From contig NZ_RXYK01000007.1 of NCBI RefSeq assembly GCF_003968655.1, forward strand, positions 1-64,000: a stretch of DNA of 64,000 nucleotides. The letters are read 5' to 3'. A program made the translations under genes and the position numbers. This document shows, in pieces, positions 32,849 through 42,066 of this stretch. The first letter of the stretch is position 1, and every line of letters starts with the position of its first letter. The notes under the pieces are model-generated. The model did not search any database, was not told the DNA's origin, and saw only the letters and a list, made by a program, of their open reading frames with translations. The stretch is from Chlorobium phaeovibrioides. GTDB taxonomy: Bacteria > Bacteroidota > Chlorobiia > Chlorobiales > Chlorobiaceae.

Positions 32849-33433
32849 TTACATGGTGACGCGATAGGTGCAGTTCAGTGAGGACCCTGAGGTCTGGATG
32901 GAGGGGGTGATGGTGGCCTTTGTGTTGACGAGTTCGTGAATGAGGTGTGTGAATGTTCCGAGGAAGAAGCTGCCGACTGAGGGGCGTGAGGGGTGGAGTA
33001 CCTTGAGGTTTATGACCGGGTTCTTTCCGGTGCTATAGGTGAATTCACCGCTTCCGGCGAAGGTCCAGGCGTTTTTGCTGATGGCAAAAAAGAGGAGGCT
33101 GAAGGCCGCTCCGGCGGGCAGAAGCTTGAGGAGTTTCTGGAAGAGGCCCGGAATCCTGACCCGGAGGAGGTATTCTGCAGTTCGGCTTCCCGACTCTTCA
33201 AGGATGGCAGCGGTCTCCCTGGCTCCGATTTCCGTGTCGAGGGCGGTGACGAGGGCGTGGAATTTCGACTCGTCAGTCATGTCGGTGGGGAGGTTGCCGA
33301 TGAAGTGGTCCTGGCCGATGCTTCTCAGCAGCGCTTCGGTTTTCTCTTTTCCTATGGACGCCTCAAGGGCGTTGACTGTCTGGATGATGGAGTTCGGTCC
33401 TATTTTTGAAGGGGCGGCGGGAGTGGCGGTCAT
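32849..33433 (-). CDS. bchJ: BchJ, V4R-domain protein of bacteriochlorophyll synthesis
   Basis: 194 residues. 'IGPNSIIQTVNALEASIGKEKTEALLRSIG' and the C-terminal 'GTFTHLIHELVNTKATITPS' fit the V4R family protein BchJ. BchJ was first called the 8-vinyl reductase, but work on Chlorobaculum tepidum assigned that reaction to BciA and left BchJ an accessory role, perhaps substrate delivery. Its ATG overlaps the stop of the upstream lipoprotein gene (ATGA), so translation is probably coupled. It is convergent with bchNBL. Confidence 0.8.
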   Translation of the reverse strand: MTATPAAPSKIGPNSIIQTVNALEASIGKEKTEALLRSIGQDHFIGNLPTDMTDESKFHALVTALDTEIGARETAAILEESGSRTAEYLLRVRIPGLFQKLLKLLPAGAAFSLLFFAISKNAWTFAGSGEFTYSTGKNPVINLKVLHPSRPSVGSFFLGTFTHLIHELVNTKATITPSIQTSGSSLNCTYRVTM

Positions 33434-35229
33434 TGGAGTGAGGGTTCTGGTTTTTGCGGGGAAGGCGGCTGCTGTTTTCTGAGGTTTCGGATGCGGGAAC
33501 CGCCTTTGAGCGAGTCTGGCGTTATCGCACGGGGGGCGGTGTTCATGATGTCTATGTCAATGTTGTCAGCCATCCACTGTGCTCTTACCCTGACATTGCC
33601 TGGATGCAGGCCGAACGGGGCTGAAGGAGTCAGGGGACTGAGGGTTCCGGGGCGCCATTTCTGCCGGTAGAGATCCTGTTCATTTCCTTCTGCGGGTACA
33701 AATGCGCTGAGTGTGTAACTGCCTGGAGCGAGTCCCGTAAAGGCATAGCTGAAGGAGTCTGTTTCTTTCTGTATCCCCCGTACCCGATGGGGGAGCGCTC
33801 CGTTTGAGGCTCTGGCCTCAACGATGACCGGTCCGCGTGGTGACCAGCAGGTGCCGGAAATACCACCGGTATTGGTGGTGTCGGCGGTTGTGAAGCGTGA
33901 GACCCGGGTGGTTCTGGCGCTCTGTATGGGAGGGTTGCCATTGACCGAGGCAGAGTCTATGGAGAGGGTGTAGGGGGTTCCGGGCCTGAACCCGTCTATG
34001 GGGCGGATGCTGAATGTTCTGGCATCAATCTTCTTCAGTTCGTATTCCAGTGTTTCCGGACTGCGGCGTCCCGATTCGGAGAGGACGGTTGCGCTTCGTA
34101 TGGCGTTTCGGGTGACTGGCTGAGAGAAGCTGAGAGTCGCCGTGTTTCCGATTTCGGGCCAGACGGTGTTCATGTAGCCGGGTTGGCTTTTGTCGGCAGG
34201 TGTTGTGCTGATGCTGATGGGCAATTTTTCAGCGGTGAACCTTGTGGGATAGAAGAGGACTTTGTTTGTTCCCGCCTTCTGGTCAGTGATGATATAGGGC
34301 TCTCCGGTTTTCAGTGGTCCGCAAAGGACTCGTATTTTTGTGCTGGCGGAGGCCGAAACAGGGCTGTACCAGTCGAGTACGGGGACTGGTTTGCGTGTTT
34401 TGGCGTGATGGATCTGAATCTCCCTGATGTCAATGTCGGCAGGTTCAGCCGGCTCTGTGTAGGTGAGTTCCAGGAGCTGCCGTTCAAGCGGGCGGCATGC
34501 AGCTATGCCGGGATGGTCGGCATCAGGTCCCCCAAGTCGGAGAGCTATGTTTTTCGAGCCGGCAGGAACCGTTCTGTAAGAGCTGAGGCCGATCTCTTCG
34601 GTGCTGCGGTTCCAGCGCATGTCGGCGTTGCTGTCATTGAAGGCCAGGAGGCTGTAGGAGCCCGGTGCGAGATGGCTGAAGTGGAATGATCCTGAAGCGT
34701 CGGTCTGGGTGAGGTAGTCCGGGCGGTCGTTGCGCATGTCGGGCATGCTGCCGTTTCTGCCGGGACTTTTGAAGGCCAATACAAAAGCACTGGCGGCAGG
34801 TGAGAGATCGGTGTTCTGGACTGAGCCGCTGATGGAACTGGTGTCAAGCCTTGCTCCGGTCGCAAAGGGGAGTGTGTAGGTTCCCAGCAGGCTTTTGTTG
34901 AGGGTGAGGATATATGTCCGGTTCGCTTCAAAGGGATTGAAAAACACTATTTCCGCCTCGTTGCCGTTGACGGTGACATGGTAGTTGTCTACTTCGGGTG
35001 AGAAATGAATTGCATAAAGCAGTTGACGCGCCGTTACCGGATGACTGAAAAGAAGCCGGATTTTTGCTGGACTGGTGTTGACGGATCCTGAGTCGGGGTC
35101 CGAGAAGAGCACCTCTCTGGGCTGAGGGTCAACGGGGCCGCCAGAGGGTGGGGCGTCTGAAGCGCAGCCCGAAGCAGCAAGGGCGAGCAGAACAAGGATG
35201 GCGTTCAGAATGCTCGTTGGTCTTTTCAT
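33430..35229 (-). CDS. Ig-like (Big_5/SbsA-type) domain lipoprotein
   Basis: 599 residues. A signal peptide with lipobox 'LAASGC' (Cys22) predicts a lipoprotein. 'GGPVDPQPREVLFSDPDSGSVN' followed by 'KIRLLFSHPV' is typical of Bacteroidetes/Chlorobi proteins with a bacterial Ig-like domain at the N-terminus. Further beta-rich parts follow, with a carboxypeptidase-regulatory-like segment ('DASGSFHFSHLAPGSYSLLAFND', about 190-212) and a second near residue 500 ('FAYTGLAPGSYTLSAF'-like). Function unknown; probably envelope. The stop overlaps the bchJ start by 4 bp. Divergent from glgA. Confidence 0.75.
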   Translation of the reverse strand: MKRPTSILNAILVLLALAASGCASDAPPSGGPVDPQPREVLFSDPDSGSVNTSPAKIRLLFSHPVTARQLLYAIHFSPEVDNYHVTVNGNEAEIVFFNPFEANRTYILTLNKSLLGTYTLPFATGARLDTSSISGSVQNTDLSPAASAFVLAFKSPGRNGSMPDMRNDRPDYLTQTDASGSFHFSHLAPGSYSLLAFNDSNADMRWNRSTEEIGLSSYRTVPAGSKNIALRLGGPDADHPGIAACRPLERQLLELTYTEPAEPADIDIREIQIHHAKTRKPVPVLDWYSPVSASASTKIRVLCGPLKTGEPYIITDQKAGTNKVLFYPTRFTAEKLPISISTTPADKSQPGYMNTVWPEIGNTATLSFSQPVTRNAIRSATVLSESGRRSPETLEYELKKIDARTFSIRPIDGFRPGTPYTLSIDSASVNGNPPIQSARTTRVSRFTTADTTNTGGISGTCWSPRGPVIVEARASNGALPHRVRGIQKETDSFSYAFTGLAPGSYTLSAFVPAEGNEQDLYRQKWRPGTLSPLTPSAPFGLHPGNVRVRAQWMADNIDIDIMNTAPRAITPDSLKGGSRIRNLRKQQPPSPQKPEPSLQ

Positions 35230-35356
35230 GCTTCTCCTGACGGTTTCCTGGCGGGGCAGGCTGAATTGTATCTGTCTCTGAAAATTTGTAAATTAAAAAG
35301 TAATGCAGTTCTATGAAAGTTTTTGCTGAAAAATTATAGATCGATTGTCACCATAG

Positions 35357-36826
35357 ATGTCCAGACGAAATTTCAAGGTTCTTTATATATCCGGTGAAGT
35401 ATCCCCCTTTGTAAGAACCAGTGCGTTGGCGGATTTTATGGCATCATTTCCCCAGGCCCTTGAGGAAGAGGGATTTGAGGCCCGTATCATGATGCCAAAA
35501 TACGGCGCCATCAATGACCGGAAGTTCCGGCTTCATGATGTTCTGCGTCTTTCAGATATTGAGGTTCCCCTGAAAGAGAAGACCGATCTTTTGAATGTAA
35601 AGGTAACCGCACTTCCTTCAAGCAAGATACAGACCTATTTTCTCTATAATGAGAAATATTTCAAGCGCAATGGTCTCTTTACCGACACCCCGGTACAGGG
35701 AGAGCTGAAAGCGCTTGCCGAAAAGGTTGCGTTTTTCAATGTTGGTGTGCTTGAGACCCTTCAGAGGCTGGGCTGGAGACCCGATATCATCCACTGCCAC
35801 GACTGGTATGCATCGCTTGTTCCCCTTCTTCTGAAAACCGTCTACCGCGACCATGAGTTTTTCCGTGGCATCAAGACGGCCATGACTATTCACAATGTGT
35901 ACCGTCAGGGTGTGCTTCCTTTCAAGGTGCTGAAAAAACTGCTTCCCGATGAGGTGTGTTCAGAGCTCCACCGGAGTGGCGATGATGTCAACATGCTCTA
36001 TACAGGAGTTGAACATGCCGACATGCTGACAACGACCTCCCCCTCCTATGCCGAGGAGATTACAGGGGAAGCGGGAAATGCATTCGGTCTCAGTGAGGTT
36101 CTTGGTGAGAGGAATGTGACTCTGCATGGCATTGTCAATGGCATTGATACACGGCAGTGGAATCCCTCTACCGATAAACTCATCAAAAAGCGCTATGCCC
36201 CGGAACGGATGGAGGGCAAAACCGAGAATAAACGGGCTCTGCTGGAGGAGATAAAACTTTCCCCGGATACCGACAGACCGGTTGTGGGCGTCATCATTAA
36301 TTTTGACGAGTTCCAGGGAGCCGGGCTGATTGCAGGCAGTCTGAAAAAGCTTGCCGCCATGGATATACAGCTGGTTATCTGCGGTTCAGGCGATCAAAAA
36401 TATGAGAAACAGTTCAGGGAGTTTGCCGACGCCCATCCCGAAACGGTGAGTCTGCATACCGACTGCCCCGACAGCTTTATCCACCTTGCCATTGCAGGAT
36501 TTGATATTCTGCTTATGCCGGGTAAAATTGAGTCGTGCGGCATGCTGCAGATGTTTGCCATGAGTTATGGCACCATTCCGGTAGCCTTTGCCGGCGGGGG
36601 TATTGTTGAAACCATTGACGACTATTCTGAAAAGGACGGTTACGGGTTCATTTTTCATGACTACACGCCCAAGGCACTTGTGGCAAGGCTTGGGGCTGCG
36701 GTTGCTCTCTATCACGACAGTGAGAGATGGAAGGAGATTGTTGGCCGGGCCATGGCGCGCGATTTCGGCTGGAAGCATTCGGCCGAGGAGTATGGCGGGC
36801 TGTATCGTGAACTGCTGGAGTCCTGA
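35357..36826 (+). CDS. glgA: Glycogen synthase (GT5) with altered KxGGL motif
   Basis: 489 residues, normal length. Transfers glucose from ADP-glucose to glycogen. 'VLYISGEVSPF' begins the GT5 domain; 'PDIIHCHDWYASLVPLL', 'TIHNVYRQG', 'NGIDTRQWNPSTD' and 'MPGKIESCGMLQMFAMSYGTIPVAFAGGG' are GT5 signatures. The usual N-terminal KTGGLADV loop reads 'RTSALADF' here (Arg20 instead of Lys, no Gly pair), and the EPCGL motif reads 'ESCGM'. From memory other green sulfur bacteria share this. First gene of a long operon. Confidence 0.87.
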   Translation: MSRRNFKVLYISGEVSPFVRTSALADFMASFPQALEEEGFEARIMMPKYGAINDRKFRLHDVLRLSDIEVPLKEKTDLLNVKVTALPSSKIQTYFLYNEKYFKRNGLFTDTPVQGELKALAEKVAFFNVGVLETLQRLGWRPDIIHCHDWYASLVPLLLKTVYRDHEFFRGIKTAMTIHNVYRQGVLPFKVLKKLLPDEVCSELHRSGDDVNMLYTGVEHADMLTTTSPSYAEEITGEAGNAFGLSEVLGERNVTLHGIVNGIDTRQWNPSTDKLIKKRYAPERMEGKTENKRALLEEIKLSPDTDRPVVGVIINFDEFQGAGLIAGSLKKLAAMDIQLVICGSGDQKYEKQFREFADAHPETVSLHTDCPDSFIHLAIAGFDILLMPGKIESCGMLQMFAMSYGTIPVAFAGGGIVETIDDYSEKDGYGFIFHDYTPKALVARLGAAVALYHDSERWKEIVGRAMARDFGWKHSAEEYGGLYRELLES

Positions 36827-36829
36827 ACA

Positions 36830-37414
36830 ATGAGTGAAACGATACGGGTGCTTTTTCTTGACAGGGATGGCACCATCAATGAAGATACCGGTTCATACAT
36901 TGCCGAGAATCACCAGCTGAAGATTATTCCGGGTGCTGCTGAAGCAATGGCGCTTGCCCGTGCTGCCGGATTCCGCATTGTCGTCGTCACCAATCAGGCG
37001 GGTATTGCCCGTGGCATTGCCACGGTTGAGCAGGTGGAGGAGGTCAACCGTTATCTCAACGAACTGCTTTCGGCGCATGAGGCTGCCTATGACAGCTGTT
37101 ATTACTGCCCCTCGCATCCTCTCTATCCCCATCCTGAATATGACCGGTACAAGGATTGCCGTAAGCCTGCCACAGGTATGGTTGACCGTGCCATTGCCGA
37201 TTTCCGCTCCGGGGGCTATGAAGTTGACCGCAGTGCATCGTTTTTTGTGGGCGACAAGATGATTGATGTGGAGTGCGGCATGGCCGCCTCGCTTCGCCCG
37301 ATACTGGTGAGGACAGGCCACAACGAGGAGGAGATCTGCCGTGAGCACGGTATTGTGCCGGAATTCATTGCCGACGATCTCTATCAGGCTGTGACCAGTC
37401 ATATTCTTGCCTGA
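36830..37414 (+). CDS. gmhB: D-glycero-D-manno-heptose-1,7-bisphosphate 7-phosphatase
   Basis: HAD-superfamily phosphatase in ADP-heptose synthesis for lipopolysaccharide core; 194 residues, the usual size. Motif I 'FLDRDGTIN' (Asp11 nucleophile, Asp13), motif II 'VVVTNQAGIARG', motif IV 'FVGDKMIDVECG'. The zinc loop keeps 'CPSHP' (Cys92) and 'DCRKP' (Cys109), but Lys107 replaces the first Cys of the usual CxCRKP. Starts 3 bp after glgA. Could instead act on a related sugar bisphosphate. Confidence 0.88.
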   Translation: MSETIRVLFLDRDGTINEDTGSYIAENHQLKIIPGAAEAMALARAAGFRIVVVTNQAGIARGIATVEQVEEVNRYLNELLSAHEAAYDSCYYCPSHPLYPHPEYDRYKDCRKPATGMVDRAIADFRSGGYEVDRSASFFVGDKMIDVECGMAASLRPILVRTGHNEEEICREHGIVPEFIADDLYQAVTSHILA

Positions 37415-37433
37415 CGCGGCGTTCTCTCCGGCC

Positions 37434-38558
37434 ATGCTGAGCCTCTATGTTCATATTCCGTTCTGCAGAAAACGCTGCTCCTACTGTGATTTTTATCTGG
37501 TTGCGGGTACTCTCAGGATGGAGGACTTTTTTGTGGCGCTCCGCCGTGAAACGGCCTCCCGCGCCTCTCTCTTGAAGGGACAGACAATAGGCGCCATCCA
37601 TTTTGGCGGCGGTACCCCGTCAATGGCGTCCCCCTCTCTTCTCGGCAGCTGGCTCGAACAGGTTGCCTCTCTCGCCTCTTTTGCTCCCGATATGGAAATT
37701 GCGCTTGAAGCCAATCCCGAAGACCTGAAGGGAAGTGCCGCAAATGAGTTTCATCAGGCGGGCGTCAACCGTCTCAGCCTCGGGGTCCAGTCGTTCAGTT
37801 CGGAAAAACTCTCTTCTCTCGGCAGGGCGCATTCTCCCCGGGAGGCAATGGCTGCTGCCCGCGATGCTGTCCGGATGTTTGACTCTGTCAGTCTGGATCT
37901 CATCTGTGGTGTTCCGGGTGAAGACAGGGGGGTTTGGCAGGACGATCTTGAACGGGCGAAGGAGTCAGAGGCGCAGCATGTGTCGGTCTATATGCTCTCG
38001 CTTGAGCCCCGGACGCTGCTGTCCCGTGATGTTTCGGCGGGAAGGGTGAGGGTGCCGGATGAGGGTGAGCAGGCCGGCTTCTACATGCAGGCTCTCAAGG
38101 AGCTGAAAGCAGCCGGGTACGGTCATTATGAGGTCTCGAACTTTGCCATGCCCGGCTGCCACTCCCGCTACAATCTTGCCAGCTGGAAGCGTGAGCCGTA
38201 TATAGGGTACGGCCCCTCGGCTCACAGTTTTTTGAGAACGGAAGAGGGTGAACTTCGCACTGCCAACGAAGCAAGCCTGTCGCGCTATCTTTCCTCTCCC
38301 CAAGCTGCAGAAGGGTTCAGGGAGGTTCTTGGAGAGCGGGAGCGGTTCGAAGAGCAGGTTTTTCTTTCATTGCGCATAAACAGTGGGCTCTCCATTGAGT
38401 TTTTACGAAAAGGCAATACATTACCCAATGAGATGATGAAGGCTCTTGAAACAATGGAAGAAAGGGGCTGGATCCGGTACGAAAACGGGGCACTGTACCT
38501 TACGGACCCCGGTTTTCTGTTTGCCGATCTCATAGCGGCGGAGTTGATTCCGTATTGA
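37434..38558 (+). CDS. hemW: HemW-type radical SAM heme chaperone
   Basis: 374 residues from ATG 37434; TTG 37407, overlapping gmhB, also opens the frame. Cluster motif Cys11-x3-Cys15-x2-Cys18 followed by Asp and Phe20 ('CRKRCSYCDF') lacks the fourth cysteine of true HemN, which points to HemW, a heme-binding chaperone, rather than coproporphyrinogen dehydrogenase. 'HFGGGTPSM', 'EANPEDL' and 'NRLSLGVQSF' are further family motifs. Confidence 0.85.
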   Translation: MLSLYVHIPFCRKRCSYCDFYLVAGTLRMEDFFVALRRETASRASLLKGQTIGAIHFGGGTPSMASPSLLGSWLEQVASLASFAPDMEIALEANPEDLKGSAANEFHQAGVNRLSLGVQSFSSEKLSSLGRAHSPREAMAAARDAVRMFDSVSLDLICGVPGEDRGVWQDDLERAKESEAQHVSVYMLSLEPRTLLSRDVSAGRVRVPDEGEQAGFYMQALKELKAAGYGHYEVSNFAMPGCHSRYNLASWKREPYIGYGPSAHSFLRTEEGELRTANEASLSRYLSSPQAAEGFREVLGERERFEEQVFLSLRINSGLSIEFLRKGNTLPNEMMKALETMEERGWIRYENGALYLTDPGFLFADLIAAELIPY

Positions 38559-38577
38559 CCACCTTACAATCCTGTTC

Positions 38578-41226
38578 ATGACCAACCGGGTTCTCAACCG
38601 TGCCATAGCTGCTCTGCTTTTTCTTGGTGCGGAGCTGCTCTATCTGGCCACCATGGCTCCTACATTCTCCTTCTGGGACTGCGGGGAGTTCATTGCAACG
38701 GCCCGGACGCTCGGGGTTCCCCATCCCCCCGGAGCTCCTCTGTTTCTGCTTCTCGGCCGCATGTTCTCCATGCTTCCGCTGCCGGTGGACATCGGGGCAC
38801 GGGTGAACCTCATCAGCACGCTGGCGAGTGCCGGAACCGTCATGCTGACCTATCTGATCATTGTCCGCCTGATTGCCCTCTATCGTACAACTCCCCGGAA
38901 TGAATGGGATGGTGCTGAGGCTATCTCTGCCTTCGGTGGCGCTGCAGTCGGGGCTCTTGCGCTTGCCTTTTCCGACAGTTTCTGGTTCAATGCCGTTGAG
39001 ACGGAGGTTTATTCGCTCTCCTCGTTTTTTACTGCCATGGTGGTCTGGCTTATCCTTTGCTGGCATGAGGAGTATCCCGAAAAAGGGCATGAGCGGTGGC
39101 TTCTGCTTTCGGCATATATGATAGGTCTGTCGATAGGAGTTCATCTTCTGAGTCTTCTTGCTGTTTTTGCAATCGCTCTGGTCTATTATTTCCGGCGGTT
39201 TGAGGTCAATCTCAAAACATTCAGCGTTCTTGTTCTGGGTTCTTCAACACTGTTTTTCCTCATCTACACCCTTATCATCAAGGGGTTGCCGGCGCTTCTG
39301 CAGCTGGCGTCGTGGACGGGGCTCATCCTCTTTCTCGCCATTCTTGTCTACGGGGTGTATTATACCCAGAAGCACAGGATGGCGATGCTCAATACGGTGC
39401 TGATGTCGGTCATGCTGATTGTCATCGGGTATGGTTCTTACGGCCTTATTTATGTCAGGGCGCAGGCCTCTCCTCCCATCAATGAGAACAACCCGTCAAC
39501 TCCCGATGCTTTTTTCTCCTATCTGAATCGTGAGCAGTACGGTGATATGCCCCTCTGGCCAAGGCGCTGGTCGCCTGAACCGACCCACCAGTATTATTAC
39601 AGCCGCTATAATAATGATCTGGACTATTTTCTGTCATATCAGCTTGAGCGCATGTATCTGCGCTATTTCGGATGGCAGTTTATCGGGCGGAGTGATCAAC
39701 GGGAGGGAGCCGGTGTTGACTGGTCCGTGCTCTGGGGGATTCCTTTTTTGGTCGGCTTTGGGGGAGCTGTTGCCCATTTCAGGCGGCAGTGGAAGATGGG
39801 GCTGGTTGTCACAGCGCTCTTTATTCTGACGGGGGCCGCATTGGTGGTCTATCTGAACCAGACGGAGCCCCAGCCCAGAGAGCGCGACTACAGCTATGCG
39901 GGCAGTTTTTTTGCGTTTGCCCTTTGGATCGGCATTGGTGTTGAAAGCCTCTGCCGTCAGCTTGCTGTCTGGCTGAAGACCCCCGGAAAGAGAGAACGGC
40001 TTCTGCTCTCAGTGCTGACGGTAACGGTGCTCGGTCTGCTTGTGAACGGGCGAATGCTGCAGGCGAATTACCGGGTGCACGACCGTTCAGGAAACTTTGT
40101 TTCGTGGGACTGGGGGTGGAATATTCTGCAGAGCTGCCAGAGAGATGCTATTCTCTTTACCAATGGAGACAATGACACCTTTCCCCTCTGGTACCTTCAG
40201 GAGGTGGAGGGGATACGGACCGATGTGAGGGTGGTGAATTTGAGTCTTGCCAATACAGGGTGGTATCTGCAGCAGCTTAAAAACACTTCGCCGCGGGGTG
40301 CCCGGCCGGTTCTCTTCAGCCTCACCAATGAGGAACTGGAGGCCATTACCTATGTTCCCATTGATTCAGCTTCTGTTGAACTGCCCTCATCGGCAGCCGC
40401 CCGAGAGCTGGAGCGGGAGTCGCGTGAGCATGGGTTCCGCCTGCCTTCAGTGCCGCTTGAGAGCATTCCCTGGAAAATCAAGCCCGGACTCATCTATGGA
40501 GGCCAGGGCTACCTCCGGCCGCAGGACATTGCCGTATACGATATTGTGCTGAACAATTTCGCTGACAGGCCGATCTATTTTGCCCTGACGGTTGACCCCG
40601 ACGGGATGATGGGGTTGGACCGCTATCTGCGCCTTGATGGTCTGGTTTCAAAGGTGGTGCCGTTGAAAAGTGCTGACCCGATGAGTTTTGTTGACCCGGT
40701 AAGGCTCTCCTCGAATCTGCTGCAGGTGTATCAGTATCGGAATCTTGCCGACTCCGCGGTGTTTCTTGAAGAGACCTCCCTGCGTCTTGCCTCCAACTAT
40801 TCGCCGCTGCTTATCCGTCTTGCCCTTGATCTTGCGGACGAGCCCATGAAGAGTATTTCGGTTCCGAAGCCTTCCGGAGGAGGCAGCCGGACCCTGAAAA
40901 GGGGAGAGCTGGCGCTGGAGGTTCTTGATACAGCGACCCGACTTCTTCCCCCCGGGCGCTTCGGATTGAACGCCGAGCTGGCGGGTTCTGCAGTTGCCCT
41001 GTATTCCCGGCTTGGGGAAAAACAGGGAGCTTCCATCTATATTGCGTATCTTGAAAAACTGGTTTCCCGCACAACGCCTGCCCGTAATCCGAGGCTGTTT
41101 TATGCCATGGCAAGGGCTTACCGGGCGGCAGGACGGATGGATGAAGCCGGAAGGGTTATTGACAGCCTCGGTGCGGCACTTCATGAACCGCGGCTTCGTC
41201 AGGAGTTTGAAAAAATGAAGGAGTGA
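38578..41226 (+). CDS. DUF2723 (GT117) membrane glycosyltransferase-like protein
   Basis: 882 residues. The N-terminal part 'TMAPTFSFWDCGEFIATARTLGVPHPPG' is the diagnostic DUF2723 motif, with the Asp/Glu pair expected for a GT-C type enzyme. About ten hydrophobic helices occupy the first ~520 residues; the rest is soluble and helical at the end. Members are common in Bacteroidetes and Chlorobi and are thought to add sugars to exported proteins. Starts 19 bp after hemW and ends 6 bp before lpxA, so it belongs to this envelope-rich operon. Confidence 0.85.
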   Translation: MTNRVLNRAIAALLFLGAELLYLATMAPTFSFWDCGEFIATARTLGVPHPPGAPLFLLLGRMFSMLPLPVDIGARVNLISTLASAGTVMLTYLIIVRLIALYRTTPRNEWDGAEAISAFGGAAVGALALAFSDSFWFNAVETEVYSLSSFFTAMVVWLILCWHEEYPEKGHERWLLLSAYMIGLSIGVHLLSLLAVFAIALVYYFRRFEVNLKTFSVLVLGSSTLFFLIYTLIIKGLPALLQLASWTGLILFLAILVYGVYYTQKHRMAMLNTVLMSVMLIVIGYGSYGLIYVRAQASPPINENNPSTPDAFFSYLNREQYGDMPLWPRRWSPEPTHQYYYSRYNNDLDYFLSYQLERMYLRYFGWQFIGRSDQREGAGVDWSVLWGIPFLVGFGGAVAHFRRQWKMGLVVTALFILTGAALVVYLNQTEPQPRERDYSYAGSFFAFALWIGIGVESLCRQLAVWLKTPGKRERLLLSVLTVTVLGLLVNGRMLQANYRVHDRSGNFVSWDWGWNILQSCQRDAILFTNGDNDTFPLWYLQEVEGIRTDVRVVNLSLANTGWYLQQLKNTSPRGARPVLFSLTNEELEAITYVPIDSASVELPSSAAARELERESREHGFRLPSVPLESIPWKIKPGLIYGGQGYLRPQDIAVYDIVLNNFADRPIYFALTVDPDGMMGLDRYLRLDGLVSKVVPLKSADPMSFVDPVRLSSNLLQVYQYRNLADSAVFLEETSLRLASNYSPLLIRLALDLADEPMKSISVPKPSGGGSRTLKRGELALEVLDTATRLLPPGRFGLNAELAGSAVALYSRLGEKQGASIYIAYLEKLVSRTTPARNPRLFYAMARAYRAAGRMDEAGRVIDSLGAALHEPRLRQEFEKMKE

Positions 41227-41232
41227 ACCCCA

Positions 41233-42030
41233 ATGCAAAACAGTATTCATGCAGGTGCGGTGATAGACCGCGGCGCGCAGCTCGCACAAGGTGTGAGTGT
41301 CGGGCCTTTTACGGTAATTGAGGATGATGTCAGAATTGGCGAGGGTACGGTTATCGGCCCTCATGTGCATATAGCTTCCGGTGCGCGCATTGGAAGCGGA
41401 TGCCGGATTCATGCGGGCGCCGTGCTTGCGACGGAGCCTCAGGATCTGAAGTTCAACGGAGAGAAAACTGAACTGTTCGTTGGTGACCGCACGGTCATCA
41501 GGGAGTGTGTTACACTGAACCGCGGCACTGTGGCCAGTGGCAAAACTGTTGTTGGGTCCGACTGTCTGATTATGGCGTATGTACACGCTGGTCATGACTG
41601 TGTTATCGGCAACAATGTGGTGATTGCCAACTCGGTGCAGTTTGGTGGTCATTGCGAGGTTGGCGATTATGTCGTTGTCGGTGGTCTGGCGGGCGTTCAC
41701 CAGTTTGTGCGTATCGGACGCTATGCAATGGTCGGCGGCATTTCCCGTGCGGCTCTTGATGTTCCACCCTTTGTCATGGCAGGAGGCCACGCTTCGTTCC
41801 GCTATGAGGGGCTCAACGCAATTGGACTGAAGCGGCGGGGTTTTTCACCTGAAAGCATCACTCTCATCAAAGATGCCTACAGGGTGCTTTTCCAGTCGGG
41901 ACTGCTTCTTGGCAACGCTCTTGAAAAGGTTCGCGCAGAATTTCCAAAAGAGCCGGAAATTCTGGAAATTCTTGACTTTTTTGATTCTGGCAAACATGGC
42001 CGGAAATTCATCAGACCCTTCAACAGCTGA
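41233..42030 (+). CDS. lpxA: UDP-N-acetylglucosamine acyltransferase
   Basis: First enzyme of lipid A synthesis; 265 residues. Left-handed beta-helix hexapeptide repeats across ~1-190, with the catalytic His in 'MAYVHAGHDCVIGNN' and the conserved 'GVHQFVRIGRYAMVGG'. A helical C-terminal domain follows. Separated here from lpxD, fabZ and lpxB, which do not appear in the window. Confidence 0.94.
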   Translation: MQNSIHAGAVIDRGAQLAQGVSVGPFTVIEDDVRIGEGTVIGPHVHIASGARIGSGCRIHAGAVLATEPQDLKFNGEKTELFVGDRTVIRECVTLNRGTVASGKTVVGSDCLIMAYVHAGHDCVIGNNVVIANSVQFGGHCEVGDYVVVGGLAGVHQFVRIGRYAMVGGISRAALDVPPFVMAGGHASFRYEGLNAIGLKRRGFSPESITLIKDAYRVLFQSGLLLGNALEKVRAEFPKEPEILEILDFFDSGKHGRKFIRPFNS

Positions 42031-42066
42031 GGGGCTTCTCTATGTATTGTTAACGGGGAACGGCGT

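Noticed and set aside
40648-41790. 380-codon open frame on the - strand across the DUF2723 and lpxA genes
   Set aside because: Spans two well-supported genes on the opposite strand, with a composition unlike a real protein.
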